Assembly: GCA_964599875.1 (NCBI GenBank)
Contig: CAZRHE010000004.1
Coordinates: 28,242 to 92,241 of the forward strand
Length of the DNA: 64,000 nucleotides
DNA from: RGIG4097 sp964599875
GTDB taxonomy: Bacteria; Bacillota; Clostridia; Christensenellales; CAG-917
Reading direction: 5' to 3'
A program made the translations under genes and the position numbers. A model generated the notes under the pieces. The model was not told the origin of the DNA and did no database searches. It worked only from the letters and a program-made list of their open reading frames with translations. Positions within the stretch are counted from its first letter, which is position 1, and each line of letters starts with the position of its first letter. Shown piece after piece: positions 24,480 to 33,750 of the stretch.

Positions 24480-26900
24480 TTACGCGATTATGTTTACGAG
24501 TCTGCCGGGGACGACGATGACTTTCTTCACGTCACCCGTGAGTTGAGCGGCGACCGCTTCTTTTGCAATCTTTTCGATTTCTTCCTTGGACGCATCCTTG
24601 GAAACGGTGATTTTCGCTCTCATCTTGGAGTTGATTTGCACTGCGAGTTCGATTTCGTCAAGCACGAGCGCTTTCTCGTTGCAGACGGGGAAAGGTTGAT
24701 TGAATACGGAATATTCCTTGCCCATAACTTCCCAAAGTTCCTCTGCAAAGTGAGGCGCAAACGGAGCCATCATCAAGACGAGGTCGCGGATGCAGTCGAG
24801 ATAAAATACACTCTTGTGCGCGACCGCGCTGTCGTATGCGTAGATTGCGTTGACGTATTCCATCATTCTTGCGAGTGCGGTGTTGAAAGAGAAAGTTTCG
24901 AGGTCCGCCGTCACCGCTTTTATCGTGCGATTGCGGACGAAGTCGAGTTCTTTTTCTTCCTTGCCCATAGGTCTATCCTCGAAATTCTCGTAGCATTTTC
25001 TGACAAGGCGTTCGATTCTGTCGAAGAAGCGGATGATGCCGTCCAGTCCTTTATCGTTCCACGGACCGCCCTCGATATAACTGAATCCGAACATAAGATA
25101 CACTCTGAATGCGTCCGAGCCGTATTTGGACACGCTGTCGTCGGGAGAAACGACGTTGCCGCGAGATTTGGACATCTTTTGTCCGTCGGGGCCGAGAATG
25201 GTGCCTTGGTGCACGAGGGACAAGAAAGGCTCGTCGAAATGGAGATATCCCATATCTCTCAACGCTTTCGTGAAGAAACGCGCGTAGAGCAAGTGCATGC
25301 AAGCGTGCTCCGCACCGCCTATATATTTGTCGACGGGAAGAATTTTGTCGATTTTTTCGGTATCGAACGGTGCGTCCGCGTTCTTGTTGTCGGGATAGCG
25401 CAAGAAATACCAACTCGAACAAACGAAAGTGTCGAGGGTGTCGGGATCTCTTCTTGCGGGTGCTCCGCAAACGGGGCAAGTGCAATTCATAAATTCTTCG
25501 CACTTCGCAAGCGGAGATTTGCCGTCGGGCTTGAATTCCACATTATAAGGAAGTTCGACGGGAAGATCCTTTTCGGGGACGGGGACGTCGCCGCAGTGAG
25601 GACAATGGATAATGGGGATAGGCGCGCCCCAGTAACGTTGACGGCTGATGAGCCAGTCGCGCAAACGATAGTTGGTTTTGAGTGCGCCCTTGCCCTCTTT
25701 TTCGAGTTTTTTAACGACGGCGATTCTGCCCTCTTCCGTGGTCATTCCGTCGAATTCGCCGCTGTTTATCATCACGCCGTAATCGCAGAAAGGAAGTGCG
25801 TCGTCCACGTCGTCGCTTGCGGCTTTAATTACTCTTTCGACGGGAAGTCCGAGTTTTTGTGCGAACACGTAGTCGCGGTCGTCGTGCGCCGCAACGCCCA
25901 TAACCGCACCCGTGCCGTAACTTGCGATGACGTAATCCGCAACGAGAATAGGCACTTCTCTGCCGTTTATCGGGTTGATTGCATAAGAACCGGTAAGGAC
26001 GCCGGTCTTTTCGCGAGTGGACGCCATACGGTCGATTTCGGTGACTTTCGCGCTTTCCGCTTTATACTTCTCGACAACCTCTTTTTGTTCCGCAGTGGTG
26101 ACGAGATCGACGAGAGGACTTTCGGGTGCGAGCACGACGTAGGTCACGCCGAAAAGAGTATCCGCACGAGTAGTGAACACTCTGAAAGTCACGTCGCTGT
26201 CTTTGACTGCAAATTCGACTTCTCCGCCGTAAGACTTACCGATCCAGTTTTTCTGCATGGTTTTGGTCTTTTCGGGCCAATCGAGTTTGTCGAGGTCTTC
26301 GAGCAATTCGTCAGCGTATTCGGTGATTTTGAAGAACCATTGCGTAAGATTTTTTCTGACGACGGTGCTTCCGCATCTCTCGCAAATTCCGCCTTGCGCT
26401 TGTTCGTTTGCAAGGACGGTGTTACAAGAAGGACACCAGTTGACGGGTGCTTCCTTTCTGTACGCAAGTCCGTGCTTGTACATTTGAAGGAACATCCATT
26501 GCGTCCACTTGTAGTAGTCGGGCATACAGGTTTTGATTTCGTAATCCCAATCGTACGTGGCGCCGATACGTTTCAGTTGTTCTTCCATCGTAGCGATATT
26601 TTTAAGAGTGCTGTCTTGAGGGTGAATACCCGTCTTTATCGCGAAGTTTTCCGCGGGAAGACCGAACGCGTCGAATCCCATCGGGTGAAACACTTCGTAG
26701 CCTTGCATGCGTTTGAAGCGAGCATAGGAATCGGACGGCCCGTAGTTATACCAGTGACCTGCGTGGAGTTTCGCGCCGGAGGGATAAGAAAACATTTCGA
26801 GAACGTAGCATTTCTTGTCCGCTCTGTCGGGGTGGAACTTATAAAGTTGGGTGTCTGCCCAAATTTTTTGCCATTTGGCTTCGATTTGACGTAAATCCAT
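24480..26900 (-). CDS. leuS: Leucyl-tRNA synthetase
   Basis: 806 residues, bacterial LeuRS length. HIGH motif as HAGHWYNYG (about 41-50), KMSKS as KMSKSRGN (about 573), the CP1 editing domain between (TTRADTLFGVTY, GTGAVMGVAAHDDRDY), a zinc-ribbon insertion (CPSC...CERC, about 160-175, and CPHC/CPVC later) and the C-terminal anticodon-binding helices. First gene of leuS-serS-M28. Transcribed from a promoter at 26931-26959; the leader of about 25-30 nt is too short for a T-box. Confidence 0.97.
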   Translation of the reverse strand: MDLRQIEAKWQKIWADTQLYKFHPDRADKKCYVLEMFSYPSGAKLHAGHWYNYGPSDSYARFKRMQGYEVFHPMGFDAFGLPAENFAIKTGIHPQDSTLKNIATMEEQLKRIGATYDWDYEIKTCMPDYYKWTQWMFLQMYKHGLAYRKEAPVNWCPSCNTVLANEQAQGGICERCGSTVVRKNLTQWFFKITEYADELLEDLDKLDWPEKTKTMQKNWIGKSYGGEVEFAVKDSDVTFRVFTTRADTLFGVTYVVLAPESPLVDLVTTAEQKEVVEKYKAESAKVTEIDRMASTREKTGVLTGSYAINPINGREVPILVADYVIASYGTGAVMGVAAHDDRDYVFAQKLGLPVERVIKAASDDVDDALPFCDYGVMINSGEFDGMTTEEGRIAVVKKLEKEGKGALKTNYRLRDWLISRQRYWGAPIPIIHCPHCGDVPVPEKDLPVELPYNVEFKPDGKSPLAKCEEFMNCTCPVCGAPARRDPDTLDTFVCSSWYFLRYPDNKNADAPFDTEKIDKILPVDKYIGGAEHACMHLLYARFFTKALRDMGYLHFDEPFLSLVHQGTILGPDGQKMSKSRGNVVSPDDSVSKYGSDAFRVYLMFGFSYIEGGPWNDKGLDGIIRFFDRIERLVRKCYENFEDRPMGKEEKELDFVRNRTIKAVTADLETFSFNTALARMMEYVNAIYAYDSAVAHKSVFYLDCIRDLVLMMAPFAPHFAEELWEVMGKEYSVFNQPFPVCNEKALVLDEIELAVQINSKMRAKITVSKDASKEEIEKIAKEAVAAQLTGDVKKVIVVPGRLVNIIA

Positions 26901-26930
26901 TTCTCATTTTCCTAAATTTAAGATATATAG

Positions 26931-26959
26931 ATTTTAATACTAAACATTATATAAGTCAA
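26931..26959 (-). promoter_or_regulatory. Housekeeping promoter of leuS-serS-M28
   Basis: Minus strand TTGACT (26959-26954), 17 bp, TAAAAT (26936-26931); AGGA lies 8 nt before the leuS ATG. Confidence 0.75.
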
Positions 26960-26972
26960 CAAAAAAAGATTA

Positions 26973-27001
26973 TTGACACCCCCGCCCGTAAAGGATAAAA
27001 T
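26973..27001 (+). promoter_or_regulatory. Housekeeping promoter of the GH5 gene
   Basis: TTGACA (26973-26978), 17 bp, TAAAAT (26996-27001), then GAGGTAACGACT and the ATG at 27022. Divergent from the leuS promoter, with 13 bp between the two -35 boxes. Confidence 0.8.
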
Positions 27002-27021
27002 GGTTTTGTGAGGTAACGACT

Positions 27022-28509
27022 ATGAAAAAAACCTTTTTGACAAAACTTCGCGCAATCGTCGCGCTTCTTGCAATCGCGACTTCTACTTTCGCTTTTGCGG
27101 CATGCAACGACAAGGATGCGGACGTGCCCGCTCCCGACGCGGACGGAGCACAGAAAACCTTCGTCAAGGCGGACGGCATCCGTCTTCTCGGCATAGACGG
27201 AGAGCCTATGGGACTTCAAGGCACCAATCTCGGCGGTTGGCTCGTGCAAGAAGAATGGCTTTGCCCGAGCACGATGTCCTATTCCTATGCGCAAATCGAT
27301 ATCCTTCTCACCCTCTACAACCGCTTCGGCAAGGAAGAGGCGGACAGACTTATGAAAGTCTACGAAGACAACTGGGTGACCGAACAAGATTTTGCGAATA
27401 TCAAGGCGCTCGGCATGAACTGCGTCAGAATCCCGTTCACCTATCTCAACTTCATGGACCCCCTCAAATACGACGAGGAAAAGGGCGAATGGGTGAAAAA
27501 GGATTGGAGCGAACTCACTATAAATACCGAAAATAACGATGGATTCGCAAGGCTCGACTGGGCGCTCGAAACGTGCAAAAAGTACGGCTTGTACGCAATT
27601 CTCGATATGCACGGAGCGGTCGGCTCTCAATCCGGACAAGACCACTCGGGAGATATATCGGAATATCTCGGTCGCCTCTATCTGCAAAACGAAGTCGGTG
27701 CGACCTGCCGCGAAAAGACCATAGAATTGTGGGTGGAAATCGCAAAACGCTACAAAGATAACGAATACGTCGCCGCTCTCGATATTTTGAACGAACCCGG
27801 CATCGCGACGGGAAGTCCCTCGGAGGGCAAAAACCAAACCACTGCGAACGATATCGTCATGGGATTCTTCGACGACGTTTACAAGGCGATTCGCGAAGTG
27901 GATAACAATCACGTCATCTGTTTCGAATCCTGCTGGCAAGCGACCGAACTTGCTTTCCCCGACAAGTACGGCTGGGAAAACGTCCTTTATCAATATCACC
28001 ATTATAACTGGGCGTCGAACAATATACCTAACGACCTTTACTACGATTTAAACGTACAACTGACTGACGGAAAAAGGAACGGAGCAAAGCGCAACTTCCC
28101 CGTTCTCATCGGCGAATTCAACGTATGGCCCGACACTCACGCAGACAAGACGCAAATTAATAAAGACAGCACGCAAACCGAGGCGGAGGCTTGGAGCGGA
28201 GCAATGGAACTTTATACGGGCAAAGGTTGGAGTTACACCACTTGGAACTTTAAGCATTGCGCGACTCATTCGAGTTGGGGACTGTTCAATCTGAAAGAAG
28301 GCATCGACAATCCTCAAGCGGACCTTCTCGAATCAAGCATAGAAGAAATCGAATACGCTTGGAGTTATCACAACGCAAGCAACTATCGCGAAAACACCGA
28401 CCTCACGAATTGCATAAAGCCGTATATGGATTCCTTCTACACGGGCGAAAAAGTCAAACCGCTCAACGAGAAATACTACATTCTCGGCACCGTCGTCGAA
28501 GAGGAATGA
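27022..28509 (+). CDS. Secreted GH5 glycoside hydrolase lipoprotein, exo-1,3-glucanase-like
   Basis: 495 residues. A signal peptide ends in a lipobox-like FAAC near residue 30, so the enzyme is probably lipid-anchored outside the membrane. The catalytic barrel opens with LQGTNLGGWLVQEEW, typical of GH5 beta-1,3-exoglucanase-like enzymes, then GMNCVRIPFTYLNF, acid/base Glu in LDILNEPG (about 257) and nucleophile Glu in VLIGEFNVW (about 363). The Asp/Pro-rich stretch after the Cys (DKDADVPAPDADG) is a flexible tether. Likely cleaves beta-glucan oligosaccharides at the cell surface. Monocistronic. Confidence 0.9.
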   Translation: MKKTFLTKLRAIVALLAIATSTFAFAACNDKDADVPAPDADGAQKTFVKADGIRLLGIDGEPMGLQGTNLGGWLVQEEWLCPSTMSYSYAQIDILLTLYNRFGKEEADRLMKVYEDNWVTEQDFANIKALGMNCVRIPFTYLNFMDPLKYDEEKGEWVKKDWSELTINTENNDGFARLDWALETCKKYGLYAILDMHGAVGSQSGQDHSGDISEYLGRLYLQNEVGATCREKTIELWVEIAKRYKDNEYVAALDILNEPGIATGSPSEGKNQTTANDIVMGFFDDVYKAIREVDNNHVICFESCWQATELAFPDKYGWENVLYQYHHYNWASNNIPNDLYYDLNVQLTDGKRNGAKRNFPVLIGEFNVWPDTHADKTQINKDSTQTEAEAWSGAMELYTGKGWSYTTWNFKHCATHSSWGLFNLKEGIDNPQADLLESSIEEIEYAWSYHNASNYRENTDLTNCIKPYMDSFYTGEKVKPLNEKYYILGTVVEEE

Positions 28510-28518
28510 GATTATCGG

Positions 28519-28547
28519 TTGTGTTAGTCGCAAAATCGTGCTAATAT
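28519..28547 (+). promoter_or_regulatory. Promoter of tmk-holB-ricT
   Basis: TTGTGT (28519-28524), 17 bp, TAATAT (28542-28547), then GAGGTAAGTT and the tmk ATG at 28577. Confidence 0.55.
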
Positions 28548-28576
28548 CTATATCATTAAAACCGAAGAGGTAAGTT

Positions 28577-29185
28577 ATGTTCATCTCTTTTGAAGGTTGC
28601 GAGGGCGTGGGAAAATCCACCCAACTGCGCTTCCTGAAAGAATATCTCGAAAAAACCCACCAACCTGCCGTGTTCGTCCGCGAGCCCGGCAGCACCCCTA
28701 TATCCGAACAAATTCGCGAAGTCATTCTGAAACCCGAAAACACCGAAATGACGGACGTTTGCGAGGCGTTGTTGTACGCGGCGTCAAGGGCGCAACTCGT
28801 GGACGAAGTCATCCTCCCCGCCCTTGCGGAAGGCAAAATCGTCGTGTGCGACCGCTACGTAGACAGTTCGGTCGCCTATCAGGGATTCGGCAGAGGACTC
28901 GGTGCGGATACGGTCAAGCGCATCAACGCCTACTCTATCGAACGTTGTATGCCCGACGTCACCGTGTTTCTCGATTTGCGTCCGTCCGAGTCTTGGCGCA
29001 CCACCCCGGGCGAAGACAGATTGGAGCATCAGGAACGCTCGTTCTATGAAAAAGTTTACGAGGGCTTTGTTGCGGAAAGTGCGATTTCAAACGGTCGAAT
29101 CGTATCGATAAAACCCGACTTTGACAAAAACGTCACGCACGAACGCATAATCGACGCGCTCAGAAAAAGAGGTGCCGTGAAGTGA
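28577..29185 (+). CDS. tmk: Thymidylate kinase
   Basis: Phosphorylates dTMP to dTDP. 202 residues; P-loop FEGCEGVGKST (about 5-15), the DR(Y/H) motif as VVCDRYVDSSVAYQG (about 91) and REPGSTPISEQIR. The lid region is ESWRTTPGEDRLEHQ. Its stop overlaps the holB GTG by 3 bp. The tmk-holB-ricT order is common in Bacillota and links dNTP supply with the replication clamp loader. Confidence 0.96.
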   Translation: MFISFEGCEGVGKSTQLRFLKEYLEKTHQPAVFVREPGSTPISEQIREVILKPENTEMTDVCEALLYAASRAQLVDEVILPALAEGKIVVCDRYVDSSVAYQGFGRGLGADTVKRINAYSIERCMPDVTVFLDLRPSESWRTTPGEDRLEHQERSFYEKVYEGFVAESAISNGRIVSIKPDFDKNVTHERIIDALRKRGAVK

Positions 29186-30153
29186 ACAAGCCCGTGTTTG
29201 CAGACGTCCTAAAAGGCTCGAAAGCCTACAAACTTTTGAAAGGAGATTTCTCTCTGGGGCTTGGTCACGCCTATCTTATCGTGTCCCCCGACAACGATAT
29301 CATGGCGGAGTTTTTCAACCTTGTCGCGGCTATGATTTTTTGTGAATCTAATTCCGCTTGCCTTAACTGCCCCGAATGTTTGAAGGTGCTGCACGGCAAC
29401 AATCCCGACGTATATTTCGTCAACGAAGAGGAAAAGGATATAACGACGAAAAAAGTCGAGGAGTTGACGAATTCCACTCAACTCAAATCGTATAGCGGAC
29501 GAAAACTATACTTTGTTTATCGCGCGGATAAAATGAATGCGGCGGCGCAAAACAAACTCCTTAAAACTCTCGAAGAGCCACCCGCGGGCGTAACCATATT
29601 CCTCGGTGCGACCAACGAAACGGCGATGCTCAAAACTATCCGCTCCCGCTGTCATACGATTTATCTCGACGCGTTCGACAGAGACGTGATATATCATGCT
29701 CTGCTCTCTCTCAAAATCAGCGAAAAGACTGCGCAGATTGCGGCGGATTGCAGTGAAGGAATGCTCGGCAAGGCGTACAACGTGGCGAAAAATCCCGAAT
29801 ACGCGGGGCTATACTCCTCCGTCGTATATCTTCTCGGCAAACTCAACCGTAGCGGCGACGTCATGTTCCTCGACCGCATCGCGCCCATGCACAATCAAAC
29901 GCAAGAGTTTTTCGACGTCATGACCATCATCCTTCGCGATATGCTGGCGGCGAAAGAAAACGGGAATCTCATATCCAAACACGTTTCATCCGAAATCCAA
30001 ACCCTTGCGGACGGATTTTCGGCAAAAGCGATATCCGAAATCATTCTCCTCGTAAACGAGGCGAGAAAAAAACTTAATTTTTACGTCAACAAGCAGGCGA
30101 CGATAGATTCCCTGCTGTTTTCCATACTGGAGGTAAAATATAAATGGCAATAA
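29182..30153 (+). CDS. holB: DNA polymerase III subunit delta-prime
   Basis: 323-residue clamp-loader subunit. AAA+ fold with the zinc-binding Cys cluster (CESNSACLNCPEC, about 54-66), sensor segments ADKMNAAAQNKLLKTLEEPP and TIRSRCHTI (SRC motif). The Walker A is absent (LGHAYLIVSPDND), as expected for this non-ATPase subunit. Starts at GTG 29182, overlapping the tmk stop; a GAGGTG lies upstream. Ten-base overlap with ricT downstream. Confidence 0.93.
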   Translation: MNKPVFADVLKGSKAYKLLKGDFSLGLGHAYLIVSPDNDIMAEFFNLVAAMIFCESNSACLNCPECLKVLHGNNPDVYFVNEEEKDITTKKVEELTNSTQLKSYSGRKLYFVYRADKMNAAAQNKLLKTLEEPPAGVTIFLGATNETAMLKTIRSRCHTIYLDAFDRDVIYHALLSLKISEKTAQIAADCSEGMLGKAYNVAKNPEYAGLYSSVVYLLGKLNRSGDVMFLDRIAPMHNQTQEFFDVMTIILRDMLAAKENGNLISKHVSSEIQTLADGFSAKAISEIILLVNEARKKLNFYVNKQATIDSLLFSILEVKYKWQ

Positions 30154-30992
30154 TCGTAGGAATCAAATTCCTAAACTCTAATAAAATCTACTACTTCGAC
30201 CCCAAAGACGTCGAATTCAAAGAAGGGGACGGCGCAATCGTCGAAACCGCAAGAGGTCAAGAATACGGCGTCGTTTCGATTGCGAACAAAGAAGTGGAAG
30301 AAAAAGACATAGTGTCCCCCTTGAAACCCGTAATCCGCAAGGCGACGGAAGATGATTTGAAACGCCTCGAAAAAAATCGCGCGGACAAAGAGCACGCACT
30401 CAAAGTCATCCGCGAAAAAGTGGCGGAAGCGGGACTTCAAATGAAACTCGTGGACGCGGAATACACCTTTGACAGAAGCAAACTCATATTCTACTTTACC
30501 GCAGACGGAAGAGTGGATTTCAGAGAACTCGTCAAAACCCTTGCGTCCATATTCAAAATCCGTATCGAACTCAGACAGATTTACGAACGCGACGACACCA
30601 AGATGAGAGGCGCACTCGCTCCTTGCGGTCGTCCTTGCTGCTGCACCACTCACCTACCCGACTTCGAGAAGGTATCCATAAAAATGGCGAAAATCCAAGG
30701 ACTCTCCCTCAATCCGCAAAAGATAAGCGGAATGTGCGGTCGCCTTATGTGCTGTCTTAAATACGAAAACGCATATTACAGCGAAGTGTACAAGCAAATG
30801 CCCAAAGTGGGTAGCAAGGTCAAAACTCCCGACGGGGACGGCACCGTCGAGCAAAACGACCTCATCAAACAAACTTCGCGCGTGCGCGTCCTTCTCAAAA
30901 ACGGAGATTACGATTTGCGCACCTATGCGCTTGAAGACCTTCGCATAGGCGAAAGACAATCCACCGCCGAAATCGACGACGGCGAAGAATAA
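30144..30992 (+). CDS. ricT: RicT/YaaT-type PSP1-domain protein
   Basis: 282 residues; PSP1 domain at about 60-145, then the Cys-rich signature of the RicT family: ALAPCGRPCCCTTHLPDFEK and ISGMCGRLMCCLKYE (about 158-210). In Bacillus subtilis RicT joins RicA and RicF in a [4Fe-4S]-bearing complex that supports RNase Y-dependent mRNA maturation and affects sporulation and competence. Usual length and usual place behind holB. GGAGG precedes the ATG, which overlaps the holB end. Confidence 0.93.
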   Translation: MAIIVGIKFLNSNKIYYFDPKDVEFKEGDGAIVETARGQEYGVVSIANKEVEEKDIVSPLKPVIRKATEDDLKRLEKNRADKEHALKVIREKVAEAGLQMKLVDAEYTFDRSKLIFYFTADGRVDFRELVKTLASIFKIRIELRQIYERDDTKMRGALAPCGRPCCCTTHLPDFEKVSIKMAKIQGLSLNPQKISGMCGRLMCCLKYENAYYSEVYKQMPKVGSKVKTPDGDGTVEQNDLIKQTSRVRVLLKNGDYDLRTYALEDLRIGERQSTAEIDDGEE

Positions 30993-31067
30993 CCCGTTGA
31001 TTGCGTCTTTCGCTATAAATCGTCAAATTGCCAAAACGACAAACACCCGTTAAGTCGCATCGCAAAA

Positions 31068-31106
31068 TAAAAAATCCGACGGACTACTCCGTCGGGTTTT
31101 TATTTT
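31068..31106. terminator. Bidirectional terminator between ricT and ferredoxin
   Basis: AAATCCGACGGA-CTAC-TCCGTCGGGTTT forms a 12-bp hairpin with one G-T pair; T runs on both strands. It ends ricT on plus and ferredoxin on minus. Confidence 0.85.
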
Positions 31107-31117
31107 CCGTTGCTAAA

Positions 31118-31288
31118 TTATGCTTCGGTGATTGCGCCGGTAGGGCAACCTTCTTCACATGCTCCGCAATCGATGCACGCATCTGCGTCGACTACGTATT
31201 TGCCATCGCCTTCGCTGATTGCGCCGACGGGACAGGTGTCTGCGCACGCTCCGCACATAACGCATTCGTCACTGATAACTCTTGCCAT
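31118..31288 (-). CDS. 2[4Fe-4S] ferredoxin, clostridial type
   Basis: A short gene of 56 residues (MARVISDECVMCGACADTCP at the start). It has two CxxCxxCxxxCP clusters, CVMCGACADTCP and CIDCGACEEGCP, each ligating one [4Fe-4S] centre, in the usual internally duplicated form. It carries low-potential electrons in the cytosol of anaerobes. AAGGAGATATTACACT provides the ribosome site before ATG 31288. Monocistronic, followed by a terminator. Confidence 0.96.
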   Translation of the reverse strand: MARVISDECVMCGACADTCPVGAISEGDGKYVVDADACIDCGACEEGCPTGAITEA

Positions 31289-31355
31289 AGTGTAATATCT
31301 CCTTGTTTATTTTCGTTTAGATTATCATAACACAAACCTTTGAGTTTGTATAGCA

Positions 31356-32315
31356 CTAAATTGATTTTGAGGTTGCGAAAAATTCTTTCAGCAGTTTTAC
31401 GTAGCGCGTATTGTCCACGTAGAAGCAGCAAACGTGCTCCGCTCCCGCGAAAATTTCCTGTCTTTTATTTTGGCTGCCGCACGCCTCGTACATTTTATCC
31501 GACATAAATTTCGGGACGGTCGGGTCGTTATCGCCCTGTATGAACAAAAACGGGCATTTTGCGTTTTTGACGATTTCGACCGCGCTGACCTTGCGAAAAT
31601 CGAATCCCAAAAGCAATCTACACCAAAGACTTCCGAAAAAGAAAATGGGTTTCCCGCTCAAATGCGGGCAGTGCTTTTTGACCATTGCCTCGAATTCTTC
31701 TTCGGGTGAGGTGAATCCGCAATCGAAAACCACGCCCTCAATATCGTCGGGACGCTCCCCTGCGACCATGGCAACCGTTGCCGCTCCCATGGAAATTCCC
31801 AAGAGATAGACTTTGTCGTAGCGCTCTTTCATAAGGTCCACCCAGCCCTTGACGTCTATTCTGTCAAGCACCGAGAATCCCGTGTATTCCCCCTCGCTTT
31901 CTCCGTGCGCGCGGTCGTCCACAAGGAGAGCGTCTACGCCTATTTCGTCGAAGACGGGGATATAAGCGGCACATTCTCTCATGGAGTGCGAAGTGAATCC
32001 GTGCACGCATATCACGACGCGTTTTTCGGCATTCTGTCCGCTTGTTTTGTAGAGATTGCCTTTGAGCGTCAGTCCGTCGAAAGATTTGATTTCGAGGTGT
32101 TCGGGAGTGAGCGTGCGAGCGTGTGCGATAGCCTTTCTGCGCTCCTCTTTCACGAATTTGCGCATTTCGGTTTCGTGGCGTTTGTCCCCGAGTTCGCTAT
32201 ACGGTTTGCGTTTGAAAATTCCGAGGAAAAACGCAAGCCCGGCAATAACGAGAGCAAGCAACGTAAAAACGACTATGCATGCGATTACGATGAGTATAAT
32301 TTGATAGATTTCCAT
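31356..32315 (-). CDS. Membrane-anchored alpha/beta hydrolase (serine aminopeptidase/esterase-like)
   Basis: 319 residues. One N-terminal helix (IILIVIACIVVFTLLALVIA) anchors the protein; the rest is an alpha/beta-hydrolase fold: oxyanion segment VICVHGFTSHS, nucleophile Ser in GISMGAA (about 196), acid Asp in QGDNDPTVP (about 268) and His in GAEHVCCFY (about 298). Many relatives are lipid esterases or acyl hydrolases; substrate unknown. The ATG at 32315 lies six bases after the -10 box and has no ribosome site, so the mRNA is probably leaderless. Confidence 0.88.
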   Translation of the reverse strand: MEIYQIILIVIACIVVFTLLALVIAGLAFFLGIFKRKPYSELGDKRHETEMRKFVKEERRKAIAHARTLTPEHLEIKSFDGLTLKGNLYKTSGQNAEKRVVICVHGFTSHSMRECAAYIPVFDEIGVDALLVDDRAHGESEGEYTGFSVLDRIDVKGWVDLMKERYDKVYLLGISMGAATVAMVAGERPDDIEGVVFDCGFTSPEEEFEAMVKKHCPHLSGKPIFFFGSLWCRLLLGFDFRKVSAVEIVKNAKCPFLFIQGDNDPTVPKFMSDKMYEACGSQNKRQEIFAGAEHVCCFYVDNTRYVKLLKEFFATSKSI

Positions 32316-32321
32316 AAAAAT

Positions 32322-32350
32322 ATTTTAGCACGGCAAAATAATTGTGTAAA
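32322..32350 (-). promoter_or_regulatory. Promoter of the alpha/beta hydrolase gene, leaderless type
   Basis: Minus strand TTTACA (32350-32345), 17 bp, TAAAAT (32327-32322), 6 nt to the ATG. Its -35 box overlaps the -35 box of the divergent chromate-transporter promoter. Confidence 0.65.
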
Positions 32351-32370
32351 GGCAAAATTTGTTTTATAAT
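32342..32370 (+). promoter_or_regulatory. Promoter of the chromate-transporter pair
   Basis: TTGTGT (32342-32347), 17 bp, TATAAT (32365-32370); AAGGCGA precedes the ATG at 32399. Confidence 0.65.
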
Positions 32371-32398
32371 AATCCGCGGACAATAAGGCGAACGATAT

Positions 32399-33082
32399 AT
32401 GAAAATTTCTCTCAAAGACAAAATTAAAAACGCACTATCTCTCTTCTCTATCTTTTTTAAGATAGGTCTTTTCTCGTTCGGGGGCGGATACGCGATGTTC
32501 ACGATGATTGAAAAAGAAGTCGTGGAAAAGCGCGGATATCTCACTCACTCCGAACTTATGGACGTTTTCGCAATCGCGGAAAGCACACCGGGCGCAGTCG
32601 CAATCAACATAGCGACCTTCGTCGGCACGAAACAAGCGGGCGTCCTCGGCGGGATTTTCACCACTCTCGGCGTGGTGCTACCCTCTTTCCTCATCATATT
32701 CGCACTGTCTTTCGTTATCGATATAGTGAAAGATAACTTCTGGGTTTCCTGCCTGTTCAAAGGCGTGAGAGTGGGTGTCCTCGTCCTCATTTCGAAAGCG
32801 GTGGCGTCCTTCTTCAGAGATATGCGCAAAGACTGGTACGACTTCGTGTTTATGGCGGGAGCGTTTGCAATCGCTTTTCTCACCGACGCAAGCGTCGTAT
32901 ATATCATTCTCGGCACGATGCTTATCTGCATCATAATGGTTGCGTGCAAGCATCTGCGCAAGAAAAAACTCGGCATAATAGACGATGCGGACGAATATCA
33001 ACGAAAAGTCGTCGAGGAATACGAAAAACAGCGTGAAATAACCGCCGCCGAAAATCGCACCGTAGAGGAGGATAAACAATGA
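32399..33082 (+). CDS. Chromate transporter family protein, first half (short-chain CHR)
   Basis: 227 residues, about six helices. The CHR signature FKIGLFSFGGGYAMFTMIEK is at the N-terminus, followed by AESTPGAVAINIATFVG and LGVVLPSFLII. Short-chain CHR proteins act as pairs of similar size encoded side by side. The C-terminal 35 residues are charged and cytosolic. Chromate efflux is the family name; physiological cargo in gut anaerobes is unclear. Its stop overlaps the next ATG by 4 bp. Confidence 0.9.
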   Translation: MKISLKDKIKNALSLFSIFFKIGLFSFGGGYAMFTMIEKEVVEKRGYLTHSELMDVFAIAESTPGAVAINIATFVGTKQAGVLGGIFTTLGVVLPSFLIIFALSFVIDIVKDNFWVSCLFKGVRVGVLVLISKAVASFFRDMRKDWYDFVFMAGAFAIAFLTDASVVYIILGTMLICIIMVACKHLRKKKLGIIDDADEYQRKVVEEYEKQREITAAENRTVEEDKQ

Positions 33083-33705
33083 CTTATCTTATTCTCTTCT
33101 GGACGTTTTTCAAAATTGGTTTATTCACGATAGGCGGCGGACACGCGATGATTCCCCTCATCATGCAGGACGTCGTAGCGCGCACGGAATGGGGAATTTC
33201 GCAAGACATTCTTCTCGACTTCATAGCGATATCCGAAAGCACTCCGGGGCCCTTTGCGGTCAACATAGCGACTTACGTCGGCACGACGGTCGGCGACGGC
33301 ATAGGCGGAGTTGCGGGGGCTATCCTCGGCGGAATATGCGCGACGACGGGCGTTGTGCTGCCATCCGTCATCATCATAATTCTCATCGTCAAACTCTTCT
33401 CGAAACACATGCAAAAACCCGCCGTGCAAGAAGTCTTCACGGGAGTGCGCTCCTCCGTTTCGGGACTGTTGCTATCCGTATTCATTACCCTACTTCTCAC
33501 CGTACTTTTCGGCATAAGTTCCATTTGGGAAGGGGGCGCGGAAGCGGATTTCATCGGCATCGGTCTGTTCGCGGTGCTTATGGTGCTTGCCAATATCAAA
33601 TTCAAGACGAAAAGCGGCAAACCTAAAAAATTAAGTCCGATTATCATCATCGTGATATCCGCCGTCGCAGGACTTTTGCTGTACGGATTTATCCCGACGG
33701 TTTAA
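33079..33705 (+). CDS. Chromate transporter family protein, second half (short-chain CHR)
   Basis: 208 residues, partner of the preceding protein. It repeats the family motif FKIGLFTIGGGHAMIPLIMQ, then SESTPGPFAVNIATYVGTTV and TGVVLPSVIIIILI. About six helices. GAGGAG lies before the ATG, which overlaps the upstream stop (ATGA), so the two halves are made in fixed ratio. I saw no clear terminator after it. Confidence 0.9.
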   Translation: MTYLILFWTFFKIGLFTIGGGHAMIPLIMQDVVARTEWGISQDILLDFIAISESTPGPFAVNIATYVGTTVGDGIGGVAGAILGGICATTGVVLPSVIIIILIVKLFSKHMQKPAVQEVFTGVRSSVSGLLLSVFITLLLTVLFGISSIWEGGAEADFIGIGLFAVLMVLANIKFKTKSGKPKKLSPIIIIVISAVAGLLLYGFIPTV

Positions 33706-33750
33706 CGGCACATTCGACAATTTTTTGTATAATAAAATACAAAAGTTGCG

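Noticed and set aside
24543..26894. 783-codon open frame on the plus strand
   Set aside because: It is antisense to leuS, whose protein has all family motifs. The reverse frame is open only through codon bias and its protein has no recognisable domain.
26901..26959. Possible T-box leader of leuS
   Set aside because: Only about 25-30 nt lie between the promoter and the start codon, too short for a T-box.
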